Shown here one piece after another: positions 25,333 to 34,385 of a DNA stretch of 64,000 nt. Made by a program: the position numbers and the translations under genes. Location: positions 50,092 through 114,091 of the forward strand of contig JADZDN010000193.1 in assembly GCA_020851015.1 (NCBI GenBank), read 5' to 3'. Within the stretch, counting starts at the first letter, position 1, and each line of letters begins with the position of its first letter. The notes under the pieces are model-generated. The model saw only the letters and a program-made list of their open reading frames with translations. It searched no databases and was not told the DNA's origin. The stretch comes from Alphaproteobacteria bacterium (GTDB taxonomy: Bacteria > Pseudomonadota > Alphaproteobacteria > JAEULC01).

Positions 25333-25372
25333 TTGACAACGCAACATTTGGCCCGGAGTGTATGCGCTTACG
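25333..25372 (+). promoter_or_regulatory. Promoter -35 box and LacI operator copy 2 before the importer operon
   Basis: A consensus TTGACA is at 25333-25338. The palindrome copy TGTATGCGCTTACG lies at 25359-25372 (12 of 14 to TGTAAGCGCTTACA), covering the expected -10/+1 region. A repressor bound here would block transcription of the binding-protein gene that starts at 25409. The -10 itself is not clear. Confidence 0.65.
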
Positions 25373-25408
25373 CCCGGACGGCGCGTTGGGCCTGAAGAGG
25401 GGGACGAC

Positions 25409-26497
25409 ATGAACAAGCGGCGCACTTTCCTGCAACGGATTGCTTCGACGACCTCGAGCCTTGCGGTGTTCGGGGCGGTCGCGATCGGTTGCGGGACGAC
25501 ATCGTTCGCGCAGGAGCTTCACGTGCTCAATTGGAAGGGTTGGGGCACCGACGAGACCTTCGCGATCGAGTCATTCAAGGCGGCTAGCGGGGCGAAGCTT
25601 GTCCACGACTACATCACGTCGTACCCGGAGGTGTTCACGAAGCTGCGCACGAATCCCGGCTATTACGACGTGGTGATCCTCAACGCCGCATTCGTAGGCC
25701 AGGCCGTGGCGGAAGGCCTGATTGATCCGGTCGATACGCCGAAGCTGTCGAACTATCCGAATCTGTTCGCCGAGATCCGGGAATCCTCTCAGGTCAAGTT
25801 CGACGGGAAGCCGTTCGCCGTGCCGTGGATCTGGGGGGCGACCTCGGTGACCTACGACACCAATGCGTTTCCCACCCCGCCGACCTCGCTGGCGGTACTC
25901 TGGGATTCGGCGAACGCCAAGAAGGTCTGCTGGCGCGACGATCCGGAAGATTCCGTGCGGTTTGCCGCCTTGGCGCTTGGACAAAATCCGGACAAGCCGG
26001 AGGATATGAAGGCCATTCGGGAGAAGCTTCGCGCCCTTAAGCCCCAAATCAAGGCGTTTTGGAAATCGGAAGACGAGTGGCGCAAGCTGTTTGCGGCCAA
26101 GGAATGCGTCGTGTCGATCTTCTGGAGCAGCAGTACGGAACGGGCGATTGCGCGCGACAAGCTGCCTGTCAGCTACATCGTCGCAACGGAAGGCGCGATC
26201 GCCTTTCGCGATACGCTCGTATTCCCCAAGGGCAGCCGCAACAGGGACCTGGCCCAGAAATTCGTCGACTATCTGACCGGACCCGAATTCTATGCCGATT
26301 GGCGCAAGGGTGGCGGAGCTCCCGTATCGGCAAACGCGAAAGTGATGGAAGGTCTCCCCGAAGGTACGCTGTCAAAGAAGGTCTTGGCGACGCCGGAGGG
26401 CATGAAGCGCATCAACTTCAAGGGACCGTTGTCCGACGCGCAGCGCCAGTCCTATCTCGATCTGTGGCAGGAAACCAAGGCCTACTTCGCGCAATAA
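25409..26497 (+). CDS. Pot-type ABC transporter binding protein (Tat-dependent), ribosyl-hydrolase island
   Basis: 362-residue extracellular solute-binding protein of the PotD/spermidine-type family. The N-terminus KRRTFLQRIAS followed by a hydrophobic segment and SFAQE looks like a Tat signal peptide. The mature part has VLNWKGWGTDETFAIESF, IWGATSVTYDTNAF and FPKGSRNRDLAQKFVDYLTGPEF. ATG 25409 is chosen because AGAGGGGG precedes it. First gene of an operon with a glycohydrolase, two permeases and an ATPase. The ligand is not known; context with two N-ribosyl hydrolases suggests a nucleoside-like or ribosylated cation rather than a polyamine. Confidence 0.88.
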   Translation: MNKRRTFLQRIASTTSSLAVFGAVAIGCGTTSFAQELHVLNWKGWGTDETFAIESFKAASGAKLVHDYITSYPEVFTKLRTNPGYYDVVILNAAFVGQAVAEGLIDPVDTPKLSNYPNLFAEIRESSQVKFDGKPFAVPWIWGATSVTYDTNAFPTPPTSLAVLWDSANAKKVCWRDDPEDSVRFAALALGQNPDKPEDMKAIREKLRALKPQIKAFWKSEDEWRKLFAAKECVVSIFWSSSTERAIARDKLPVSYIVATEGAIAFRDTLVFPKGSRNRDLAQKFVDYLTGPEFYADWRKGGGAPVSANAKVMEGLPEGTLSKKVLATPEGMKRINFKGPLSDAQRQSYLDLWQETKAYFAQ

Positions 26498-26560
26498 TCC
26501 GGCGATCTGCGGCGCTTGGGCTGGGGGATTCGTTCCCGCCGCGTTGTCGAGGAACCTGTC

Positions 26561-27568
26561 TTGGACACAATCAATTCCTTGTCCAAACTTGAACAGCATG
26601 CCTTTGCTTGCCTCTGCTTCGGCGTCATTGGCGATGCAATGGGCTCGGCGTCGGAACTTCTGGAGCCAGCGGAAATCGAATCGCGGTTCGGCTGGATCGA
26701 GACATTCGAGGGTGACGGCACCGACGATGTCATCATGCGGGACTTTCTGGCGGCCGCGCTCGCTTCCACCGGCGGCTATGCCAACGCGGACGACTGGGCC
26801 GCGCAATGGCGCGACCACCGCGATACGTTCTCCGGCGACAAGTCCAGTCGTTTCTTCGCATCCATCCTGCACGCGGTCGCGAAGCTGGCGCGCAACTATC
26901 CCCCGCGTTCGCTCGCGGAAGGAACGATGCCGAGCTCGACCTCGGCGATGGCGATTGCGCCCGTCGGCATCGTCAATGCCGGTCATCCTCGCGCCGCCGC
27001 GGCACAGGCCGGCGAGATCGCCAGCTTGATCCACGTTGGTCAAAACGGGTTTTGCCAGGATGCCGCCGCCGCCCTGGCGGCCGGTATCGCCACCGCGCTT
27101 TCGCCGGGGGCGACGCTCGATAGCGTCGTGCAGGCGGCGCTTGCGGCCATTCGTCCATGGAGCGGTCAGGAGATGCGCGAGCTGATCCTGGCGGCGCTGA
27201 AGCTGGCGGATGAAACGAAAGACTACAAGGCATTCCGCAGCGCGTATCATGCGCGGTTTCGCCGCGCGGTGATCTGCGACAGCCGCGAGACCATTCCCGC
27301 CACCTTTGCCCTGGCGCGCCTGGCCCAGGGCAATCCATGGAGGGCGGTCGTCCTGAGCGCCAATTTCGGCAGGGACTCGGATACGATCGGCTGCATGGCG
27401 GGTGGCCTGTGCGGCGCCTTGACCGGGCTCGACGCGGAGTCGGCCCGCAAGATGGAGCAATTGTCGCCCAAGATACGCGCCGACCAGAGAAGGCTCGCCG
27501 TTGCCTTGATCGGAACACGCGATGCCAAGGTGGCCTCGGAGACTGCCGCGTGGAGAAACAGCCTTTGA
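26561..27568 (+). CDS. ADP-ribosylglycohydrolase (DraG/ARH)-family protein encoded within an ABC importer operon
   Basis: 335-residue all-alpha ARH-fold protein. Mg-binding motifs are visible: GDAMG (24-28), a TDD triplet at 54-56 and DSDT at 272-275 followed by IGCMAGGLCGAL. These are the positions where the family coordinates its dinuclear metal. The TTG at 26561 is preferred because GAGGAAC ends just before it; the frame is open upstream but lacks a site. Family members hydrolyse N- or O-glycosidic bonds of ADP-ribose or related ribosyl groups. Encoded between the binding protein and the permeases, it more likely acts on an imported ribosylated substrate than on a modified protein. Confidence 0.85.
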   Translation: MDTINSLSKLEQHAFACLCFGVIGDAMGSASELLEPAEIESRFGWIETFEGDGTDDVIMRDFLAAALASTGGYANADDWAAQWRDHRDTFSGDKSSRFFASILHAVAKLARNYPPRSLAEGTMPSSTSAMAIAPVGIVNAGHPRAAAAQAGEIASLIHVGQNGFCQDAAAALAAGIATALSPGATLDSVVQAALAAIRPWSGQEMRELILAALKLADETKDYKAFRSAYHARFRRAVICDSRETIPATFALARLAQGNPWRAVVLSANFGRDSDTIGCMAGGLCGALTGLDAESARKMEQLSPKIRADQRRLAVALIGTRDAKVASETAAWRNSL

Positions 27569-27639
27569 GTCCGTCCGATCCCGTCGGCTGCGGGCGTAGC
27601 AGCAGAGGCTGATTTCCCGAAGAGGGAGCACGTGGCACG

Positions 27640-28494
27640 ATGCGATTGAAGCGCGAATGGGTCGGCTATGGCCTCACAGCGCCGTCTTTTGTCTGGCTTT
27701 GCCTGACCATCGTTCTTCCGCTGGCCGCGATGCTCTATTTCAGTTTCTTATCGGTAATGCCGATGGGCGTGGCGAAGCCCGTGCTGACGCTCAGCCAATA
27801 CCGGACCTTTTTCGAGAAAGACTTCTATCGATTTCTGACCTGGCGTTCGATCACGCTCGGCTTCTACGTCACGCTTACCTGTGTCCTGGTCGGGTATCCG
27901 GCGGCGCTCATACTCGCCCGGCTGGTCAAGGGACGCTGGCGGGAGGCCGTGCTGCTGCTGGTCGTCCTGCCGTTCTGGAGCAATGCGCTCATCCGCGTCT
28001 TCGCGTGGACCATGGTGCTGCGAACCAATGGTATCGTCGACCAGGCCCTTCAGCTGATCGCACCAAGCCTGTCCCTCGGCATTCTCTATACCTATCCGGC
28101 GATCGTGATCGGGCTGGTCCATTCTTTCGTGCCCTACATGATTCTCACGTGTTACATCTCGCTGCAGGCGATCGACGACTCGTTGATTGAAGCCGGCCAG
28201 GCGCTCGGCGCGAGAAACTTCACGATCTTCCGCCGGATCATTCTTCCCCTCAGCCTGCCGGGACTGTGCGTCGGCATTGTCCTCACCTTCGTGCCGGTCG
28301 TCGGTTCGTTCATGGAACCGCGGATTCTGGGCGGGCCGCAAGGAATCATGCTGGGGACGGTCATCGAGGACCAGTTCACGGAAGTGTTCAACTGGCCGCT
28401 CGGGGCTGCGCTATCTTTCACGCTGCTGGCCCTGGTAGCGGTCATTTTTCTGGTGACGTCGCCGCTGCTTCGACGTGGCTTCAAGACGGCCTAG
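27640..28494 (+). CDS. Pot-type ABC transporter permease (PotB-like), ribosyl-hydrolase island
   Basis: 284-residue permease with about six membrane segments (first at about 15-35, YGLTAPSFVWLCLTIVLPLA). The EAA loop is DSLIEAGQALGARNFTIFRRIILPLSLPG. Partner of the permease that starts 13 bases later. It follows the glycohydrolase gene by 71 bases with GAGGGAG upstream, so all five genes form one operon. Confidence 0.92.
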   Translation: MRLKREWVGYGLTAPSFVWLCLTIVLPLAAMLYFSFLSVMPMGVAKPVLTLSQYRTFFEKDFYRFLTWRSITLGFYVTLTCVLVGYPAALILARLVKGRWREAVLLLVVLPFWSNALIRVFAWTMVLRTNGIVDQALQLIAPSLSLGILYTYPAIVIGLVHSFVPYMILTCYISLQAIDDSLIEAGQALGARNFTIFRRIILPLSLPGLCVGIVLTFVPVVGSFMEPRILGGPQGIMLGTVIEDQFTEVFNWPLGAALSFTLLALVAVIFLVTSPLLRRGFKTA

Positions 28495-28506
28495 CGGAAG
28501 CGCGCC

Positions 28507-29289
28507 ATGCCCCGCTCGCGATCGATCATCGGCTATGGCTATCTGGCCTTGGTTCTGCTCTTCATCTATCTCCCGATCGCCGTCATGATGTTGATGGGAT
28601 TCAATGTGTCGGCAAGCTATGAGCTGCCATTTCGGTTTACGCTCGCTTGGTATCAGCAGTTGGCGGACAATGACGTGCTGTGGCGCGCCGGCCGCAATAG
28701 CGTGCTTCTGGCGGGCGCCAGTACTGTGGTGGCCACGATCATCGGAACGATGGCGGCGCTCGCCATGTCGCGCTACCGCCTCAGGGGACACGTACTTTTG
28801 CAGGTTCTGCTGTTTCCCCCAATGGCGGTTCCTTGGCTGATCCTTGCAACATCGATGCTTGTGTTCTTTTACTATTCCGGAATTGGGCGCGGCCTGCACG
28901 CCATGCTGCTCGCGCATGTCGCGCTATGCCTGCCCTATGTGATCATTGTCGTGGGCGCCCGGTTGCAGAGTTTCGATCGGGATCTGGAAGAAGCTTCGGC
29001 AACGCTGGGCGCCAATCCATGGCAGACCTTCTTCCGGGTTACGCTTCCCGTCATCGCGCCCGGTGTCGCTGCAGCGGCGCTCTTTGCATTCGGAATCTCG
29101 TTCGATCAATTCGTCACATCCTATTTCTTGTCGCCGCCCGGAGTCACGACGCTTCCCGTCGAAATCTATGCATCGATCCGAAAAGGCTTCACGCCCGAAA
29201 TCAATGCGATTTCGACGATTATCATCATTCTCTCGATGCTGCTCTTGACGGTCGTATCGCGGTTCTATGCCTTTGGCGGCTCCAAATGA
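28507..29289 (+). CDS. Pot-type ABC transporter permease (PotC-like), ribosyl-hydrolase island
   Basis: 260-residue second membrane subunit with about six hydrophobic segments. It has the EAA-loop sequence DLEEASATLGANPWQTFFRVTLPVIAPG and the family FGISFDQFVTSYFLSPPGVTTLPVEIY segment. Its stop overlaps the ATPase start as ATGA, so the two are translationally coupled. Confidence 0.92.
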   Translation: MPRSRSIIGYGYLALVLLFIYLPIAVMMLMGFNVSASYELPFRFTLAWYQQLADNDVLWRAGRNSVLLAGASTVVATIIGTMAALAMSRYRLRGHVLLQVLLFPPMAVPWLILATSMLVFFYYSGIGRGLHAMLLAHVALCLPYVIIVVGARLQSFDRDLEEASATLGANPWQTFFRVTLPVIAPGVAAAALFAFGISFDQFVTSYFLSPPGVTTLPVEIYASIRKGFTPEINAISTIIIILSMLLLTVVSRFYAFGGSK

Positions 29290-30377
29290 GCAGCGTCGAT
29301 ATCCGCTCGGTTTCGAAGTTGTACGGCGATGTCGTTGCACTGGACGACGTCACGCTGAAGTTTGGCGAAGGGGAGTTTTTTGGTCTGCTGGGCCCGAGCG
29401 GAAGCGGCAAGACCACGCTGCTCAGGTCGATCGCGGGATTTGTCGAGCCCAATAGCGGGGAGATACTGATCGAGGGAAGCGATGTCAGCCGCACGCCGAC
29501 TCATAGGCGCGACATCGGCATGGTGTTCCAGAACTATGCACTGTTTCCGCATATGTCGGTGTACGAAAACATTGCCTTTCCGCTCTCCGTGCGGCGCATG
29601 GCGTCCGCCGAAATAAAGTCCCGCGTAACGCGAATTCTCGATCTTGTGCAACTCGGAGGCTACGGCGCCCGGCGGCCACGGGAGCTGTCCGGCGGTCAGC
29701 AGCAGCGAATAGCGCTGGCGCGAGCGCTGGTGTCCCGCCCCCGTGTCTTGCTGCTCGATGAACCGCTCGGGGCGCTCGACAAGAACCTTCGGTCGCACAT
29801 GCAGATCGAGCTCAGGCAAATTCAGCGCGAGGTTGGAATTACGACCATTCTCGTTACGCACGACCAGGAGGAGGCGATGACCCTTTCCGATCGTATCGCT
29901 GTCTTCCAAAGAGGTAAGGTGGTGCAGGTCGGCCGGCCGGATGAACTGTACGAACGGCCGAACAGCGCCTTCGCCGCGGAGTTTTTTGGGGCCACGAATT
30001 TCATTTCGGGCACGATTGAGCGCGCGGGCAATCCGGCAGTCATTCGACTCCGAGATGGCACGAAGGTGATGACGACCGATATCCTCGGTTCACGTGCCGG
30101 CGAGATCACACTGACCATCCGGCCCGAGAAGATTCTTATCAGTGGCAATAATACCGGTCAGGAGCCAGCAGACGGTCGACCGATGAATGCCATGGACGGG
30201 ATGGTGGTTCGTTCGGTCTATATGGGAGCATCCGTGACGTACAAGGTGGCCACCGCCGCCGGCGAGCTCACGGTATTCCAGCAGAACCGCGAGACCCGGC
30301 TCCTGGAGGCTGGAGAGGCGGTTCGGCTGACTTGGTTACCGCATCACACGATCGCATTGGCGGCACCGGCTGCGTAG
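29286..30377 (+). CDS. Pot-type ABC transporter ATP-binding protein (PotA-like), ribosyl-hydrolase island
   Basis: 363 residues. Walker A GPSGSGKTT (about 37-45), Q-loop VFQNYALFPHMS, signature LSGGQQQRIALARAL, Walker B LLLDEPLGALD and switch His in LVTHDQEEAMT are all intact. A C-terminal TOBE domain (about 270-360) completes the MalK/PotA-type subunit. The ATG at 29286 overlaps the permease stop; the frame is open further upstream but that part is not the family sequence. Last gene of the five-gene importer operon. Confidence 0.94.
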   Translation: MSSVDIRSVSKLYGDVVALDDVTLKFGEGEFFGLLGPSGSGKTTLLRSIAGFVEPNSGEILIEGSDVSRTPTHRRDIGMVFQNYALFPHMSVYENIAFPLSVRRMASAEIKSRVTRILDLVQLGGYGARRPRELSGGQQQRIALARALVSRPRVLLLDEPLGALDKNLRSHMQIELRQIQREVGITTILVTHDQEEAMTLSDRIAVFQRGKVVQVGRPDELYERPNSAFAAEFFGATNFISGTIERAGNPAVIRLRDGTKVMTTDILGSRAGEITLTIRPEKILISGNNTGQEPADGRPMNAMDGMVVRSVYMGASVTYKVATAAGELTVFQQNRETRLLEAGEAVRLTWLPHHTIALAAPAA

Positions 30378-30518
30378 CCGATCAACGCCTTCTTGGGGCG
30401 CGCGCGGCATTGCGTGGTGCATTCTTGCTTCAAATCCTGTTGCCGGGCCCTGGGCGCAACGCGATTCCGGCCCCCATAGATATGCGCTGGCGTGCTCGCC
30501 CGCCGCGCCACGCGGAAA

Positions 30519-32918
30519 TCATCCGGCTGCCAGATCGCGCCGCGGCCTGGTGGTCGCCTTGTAGGTCTTGCCAAAGATCTCGACGTCGAACGCGGCGCTA
30601 TCGGGTGTGATGCGGGAGGGCAGCGCGACAAACGCAAGGCTGGACCGATGGAGGTGGCCATGGCCGCCGGTCCGTACGAGCGCGGCCGGACGGCCATTCA
30701 GGCTGACAAGGTCATTGCGATAGGGATCGACCGCGCCCGACTCGACCGTGAGCTTTACGAGATGCCTTTGAGCGGCACGCGCCGTCATTGCCTTCTTGCC
30801 GAAGAAGTCGCCTTTGTCGATATTGATCAGATGGGTCAACCCCGCTTCGGTCGGCGTCAGTGTACGATCGATGTCGAGGCCGATGGTCCCGATCCCTTGC
30901 TCCAGGCGCAGTGCGTCCCATGCGCGCACCCCCAGGTTGATTGCGCCGCACGAGGCGCCGGCCTTGTAAAGGCTGTCATAGGCGCTGCGGGCGAAATCCA
31001 TGCTGACCAGCACAAGCCAGTCGCCCTGGCCGGTCAGGTCCTGCCGAATGACCAGGGTCGGCGCAAAGCCAAGCGCGACACGGCGAGCAGCGCCATCCTT
31101 GAGCATCTTGATGTCGACGCCGGCATATAGGTCCGCCCTCGCGCATTCGCCAAGCACGTCGGGCGCGCGGGCGCCGGTGACCAGCAGCAGTGCGTACTGG
31201 CCGGAGATATTGCTTGCCCGGACCGACCCGTCGTTGGGAAGCCGGCGCCACAGATCATCGATATCCCGGGCCTCGAACTCGCCTGGTCCGAGCAGAAGGA
31301 AGCGATCCGAAGAAAGGCGGACGATCGTCATGCAGGTTGCGATGCCGCCGTTCGCCGTCAACATCGGCCCAAATCCGGCCTGGCCATCCGATTGAGGCAG
31401 CCGACAGGCGAAGGCCCAGTCGAGCGCCTGCATCGATCCGGGTCCGGATATCTCGAATTTGGAGGCATAGGACAAATCCAGAATGCCGACCCCGGCCGTC
31501 GCCCGCCGGCATTCCTCGCCCACCGTATCGAACCAGTTCGGCCGGAAAAATCCTAGGCGTTCCTTGCCTTCGGCGCCATCGCGGGCGAACCAGTTGGGGA
31601 CCTCCCATCCATTGCGCACCCCGAAAACCGCGCCGGCGCTGGCCAGCCGGTCGTGAAGTGCGCTGGTACGCGCGGGCCGGCCCGCGCTTCGCTCGCCATA
31701 GGGGTAGCTCGGCAAGTTGGAGAAAGCATGCCCGGCATGAACGACGGAATAGGTGAAGCCTCGTGTGGCGTGCGCGCCGAACCGTCGGACGTCCAAGTCG
31801 CTCATGTCGGTGTCGGGCTCGCCCTCGACAATCCACTGCGCGACCTGCCTGGTGAACCCGGCTTGCACGAATCCCGCCGCATAGCCAGCGGCGATGAAAT
31901 AGTTTCGCACGCCCGGCAGCGGACCGAGCAGGGGCTGGTGATCGGGCGTACGGCTGGTCGGGCCGTTATAGACCATCTTGATGCCGACTTCGCCCAGCGC
32001 CGGCACGCGTTCGATCGCCCGTGCGATGAAGTCGGCCGAACGCTCGAAGTTGGGGGCCATCAGTTCCTTGCCAAACGCCGGCGGAATGCCGTCTTGGAAC
32101 ACGAATTCCGGTGCATGCTCATAGACGCCAGACAGCAGACTCTTGCCTTCCTGCCGGCAGTTGAAGCCGCCGATCGGATCGCGCATCAAGGCCAGCTCTT
32201 TCCCAAGCGCTGCGACCGCGGGATGGTCTTCGGTGACAAGATGCTGGTGCATGAACACGATCAAGGGCAGGCCCACGCCGACCATGGCGGTTAGCTCGGG
32301 CGCCCACATGCCGGCGCAATTGACGACGATCTCGGCGCGTATCGAACCCTTGTTCGTGGAGATCTCCCACTCGCGATTGCGCCACGTCAGGCCCGTCACC
32401 ATGGTCTGGGTATTGATCTCAACGCCCCCCATCCGGGCGCCCTTGGCATAGGCATAGGTAAGGCTCGACGGATCGACATGGCCGTCGCCCGGGGTATAGG
32501 CAGCGCCAAGCAAGCCATCGAGCTTCATGAGGGGGAAATGCCGGCCGGCTTCGGCCGGCGAGATGATGTCGACATCGACGCCCAGCGCGTCCGCCATGGC
32601 GACAACGCGGCGATACTCCACCATCTGCGTGGGCTGGGTGATCAAGCGGATGGCGCCGCTCCGGTGGAATCCCACCGACTGTCCGGTCTCGCGCTCGAGC
32701 ACGGGCAACAGGTCGGTCGTTTCCTTCTGCAGGCGCATCAGCAGCTCGCTCGAGCTGAAGTGCATGACGTGGCCTGCGGCATGCCAAGTGGCGCCGGCGG
32801 TCAGCTCGTTTTTCTCGACGATCGCGATGTCGGACCAACCGAGCTTTGTCAGGTGATAGGCGAGTCCGCATCCGGTTACGCCGCCGCCAATGATTACAAC
32901 ACGTGTTTGCTGTTTCAT
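30519..32918 (-). CDS. Dimethylglycine/sarcosine dehydrogenase-like flavoprotein with GcvT domain
   Basis: 799 residues. The N-terminal FAD motif GGGVTGCG is at 11-18. The TWHAAG motif contains His46, equivalent to the histidine that carries covalent FAD in dimethylglycine and sarcosine dehydrogenases. A DAO fold to about residue 420 is followed by a GcvT-type folate-binding region (FDTVGEECRRATAGVGILDLSYASKFEISG onward). Family role: N-demethylation of a methylated amine or amino acid with transfer of the one-carbon unit to tetrahydrofolate. A GAGGG site precedes ATG 32918. It is divergent from a Pot-type importer that probably supplies the substrate. Confidence 0.92.
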   Translation of the reverse strand: MKQQTRVVIIGGGVTGCGLAYHLTKLGWSDIAIVEKNELTAGATWHAAGHVMHFSSSELLMRLQKETTDLLPVLERETGQSVGFHRSGAIRLITQPTQMVEYRRVVAMADALGVDVDIISPAEAGRHFPLMKLDGLLGAAYTPGDGHVDPSSLTYAYAKGARMGGVEINTQTMVTGLTWRNREWEISTNKGSIRAEIVVNCAGMWAPELTAMVGVGLPLIVFMHQHLVTEDHPAVAALGKELALMRDPIGGFNCRQEGKSLLSGVYEHAPEFVFQDGIPPAFGKELMAPNFERSADFIARAIERVPALGEVGIKMVYNGPTSRTPDHQPLLGPLPGVRNYFIAAGYAAGFVQAGFTRQVAQWIVEGEPDTDMSDLDVRRFGAHATRGFTYSVVHAGHAFSNLPSYPYGERSAGRPARTSALHDRLASAGAVFGVRNGWEVPNWFARDGAEGKERLGFFRPNWFDTVGEECRRATAGVGILDLSYASKFEISGPGSMQALDWAFACRLPQSDGQAGFGPMLTANGGIATCMTIVRLSSDRFLLLGPGEFEARDIDDLWRRLPNDGSVRASNISGQYALLLVTGARAPDVLGECARADLYAGVDIKMLKDGAARRVALGFAPTLVIRQDLTGQGDWLVLVSMDFARSAYDSLYKAGASCGAINLGVRAWDALRLEQGIGTIGLDIDRTLTPTEAGLTHLINIDKGDFFGKKAMTARAAQRHLVKLTVESGAVDPYRNDLVSLNGRPAALVRTGGHGHLHRSSLAFVALPSRITPDSAAFDVEIFGKTYKATTRPRRDLAAG

Positions 32919-33270
32919 TGGAATTCCCTCGATCGGTTCGACGTTAAAGAATGAGCGGCTTAATCTTCCTCAGTCTATTCATAGCTCTGCGGCACGGGCG
33001 CCGGAAGGAAACATGTTTCGGTCGCGACGATTATGCATCGAATCGCGATTTCGTCACCCTCGCAGTATTTGCCTTGGTGACGGTTCGGGTTGACGTCGAG
33101 AGGCAAAAAGACAAGAGTTGGGAAGAACTGCTCGCGGGACGACAAGCCAAGACAGTCTTGATTACAAGCTGCTTGTTTCGGCGCCGACGGGTTTGCCGGC
33201 AGGGCCGTCCGTCACGCTTCCATCGGCGATGCAGTGAGGCGCTTGCCCGCGAAAATGAGGGGAGGGTGAT
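32919..33270. other. 352-base divergent intergenic region
   Basis: No gene is supported here. It separates the minus-strand demethylating flavoprotein from the plus-strand importer operon and must hold both promoters. It contains a perfect palindrome at 33008-33019, a smaller GTCGCGAC palindrome at 33021-33028 and AATCGCGATT near 33045. A TTGACG at about 33088 is a possible -35 box. GAGGGGAGGG before 33271 is the ribosome binding site of the binding-protein gene. No regulator gene is adjacent. Confidence 0.6.
33008..33019. promoter_or_regulatory. Perfect palindrome, candidate operator
   Basis: GAAACATGTTTC is a perfect 12-bp palindrome in the gap between the dimethylglycine-dehydrogenase-like gene and the importer operon, followed two bases later by GTCGCGAC. 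The protein that would bind it is not obvious because no regulator lies within this module. Confidence 0.45.
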
Positions 33271-34350
33271 ATGTCCAAACCGGATAAATTTCATCGCCAG
33301 GGTAAGGGCAGTCAGGTCTCGCGGCGTACGATCCTCAAAGGCGCCGGTGCCGCCGCGACGTTTGGCCCTTTGATCCTGACGCCGGGCAAGGCAAAAGCCA
33401 CCGAAAGAATCTCGCTGATCAGCTGGGGCGGGGGCTATCGCAAGGCCTGGGAAGACGCTTTTGTCAATCCGTTTATCAAGGAAACCGGAATCGAGGTCAT
33501 CATCGCCGATACGCCCGATCTGGCCAAGGTGAAGGCGCAGGTGACATCGAAGAATGTCGAATGGGACGTGTTCGACGCGCCCGGCGCCATGGCGCTTGCC
33601 GGCGCAGCCGAAGGATTCTGGGAGCCGCTGAACAAGAGCATCGTCAATACCTCGGATGTCTACGTCGAATACGGCTCGGATTATCTTCCCTACTACATGT
33701 ACGCTGGCGGGGCGGCGTGGGATCCCAAGCGATATGGTCCGGGCAAGCATCCCACCGACTTTGCCGAGTTCTTTGACGTCGCCAAGTTCCCTGGGCGCCG
33801 CGGTTTGCGAACGCGCGTCGCGGAGACTCTGGACATCGCGCTGCTTGCGGACGGAATTCCGCCCGACAAGCTCTATCCGCTTGACGTCGAACGCGGCTTC
33901 AAGGTGCTGGAGCGTATCAAGCCGCATGTGAAGAAATGGATCGCCGAGACGCCACAGACGATCTCGCTTCTGCAAAACAATGAAATCGACTACTCCTATA
34001 CCTATAATGGACGGGTACGCGCGGCCCAGGCGGATGGCGTATCCATCGAGTTTTCGTTTGCCCAGACGATCAACGCGTTGAACTATCTGACCGTGCTGAA
34101 GGGCAGCCCGCGCCGCGAGGCAGCAATGAAGCTGGTTGCCTTCACGCTTCGGCCCGACCGGGCGGCAGCTTTTGCCGATATCCTGGGTTACACGCCGACG
34201 GTGCGCAAGGCCATGTCCCTCGTCTCCGCCGAGACGAAGAAATGGCTTCCGGACATGCAAAATCCGCGCAACTGCGTCATGAACGACAAGTGGTGGCAGG
34301 CGAACTTCACCGCGCTGCAGAAGCGTTTTAGCGAATGGCTGCTGACCTAG
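33271..34350 (+). CDS. Pot-type ABC transporter binding protein (Tat-dependent), methylamine module
   Basis: 359 residues. A twin-arginine signal (SRRTILKGAGAAATFGPLIL, about 16-36) precedes a PotD-family mature domain with LISWGGGYRKAWEDAFVNPF, YYMYAGGAAWDPKRYG and SYTYNGRVRAAQ. GAGGGGAGGG lies just before the ATG. First gene of a complete importer, divergent from a dimethylglycine-dehydrogenase-like enzyme, so the ligand may be a methylated amine or betaine derivative; this is inference. Confidence 0.9.
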   Translation: MSKPDKFHRQGKGSQVSRRTILKGAGAAATFGPLILTPGKAKATERISLISWGGGYRKAWEDAFVNPFIKETGIEVIIADTPDLAKVKAQVTSKNVEWDVFDAPGAMALAGAAEGFWEPLNKSIVNTSDVYVEYGSDYLPYYMYAGGAAWDPKRYGPGKHPTDFAEFFDVAKFPGRRGLRTRVAETLDIALLADGIPPDKLYPLDVERGFKVLERIKPHVKKWIAETPQTISLLQNNEIDYSYTYNGRVRAAQADGVSIEFSFAQTINALNYLTVLKGSPRREAAMKLVAFTLRPDRAAAFADILGYTPTVRKAMSLVSAETKKWLPDMQNPRNCVMNDKWWQANFTALQKRFSEWLLT

Positions 34351-34385
34351 TTCGTGACTGAGGAGCAGCAGGACGCCTCGCGACA

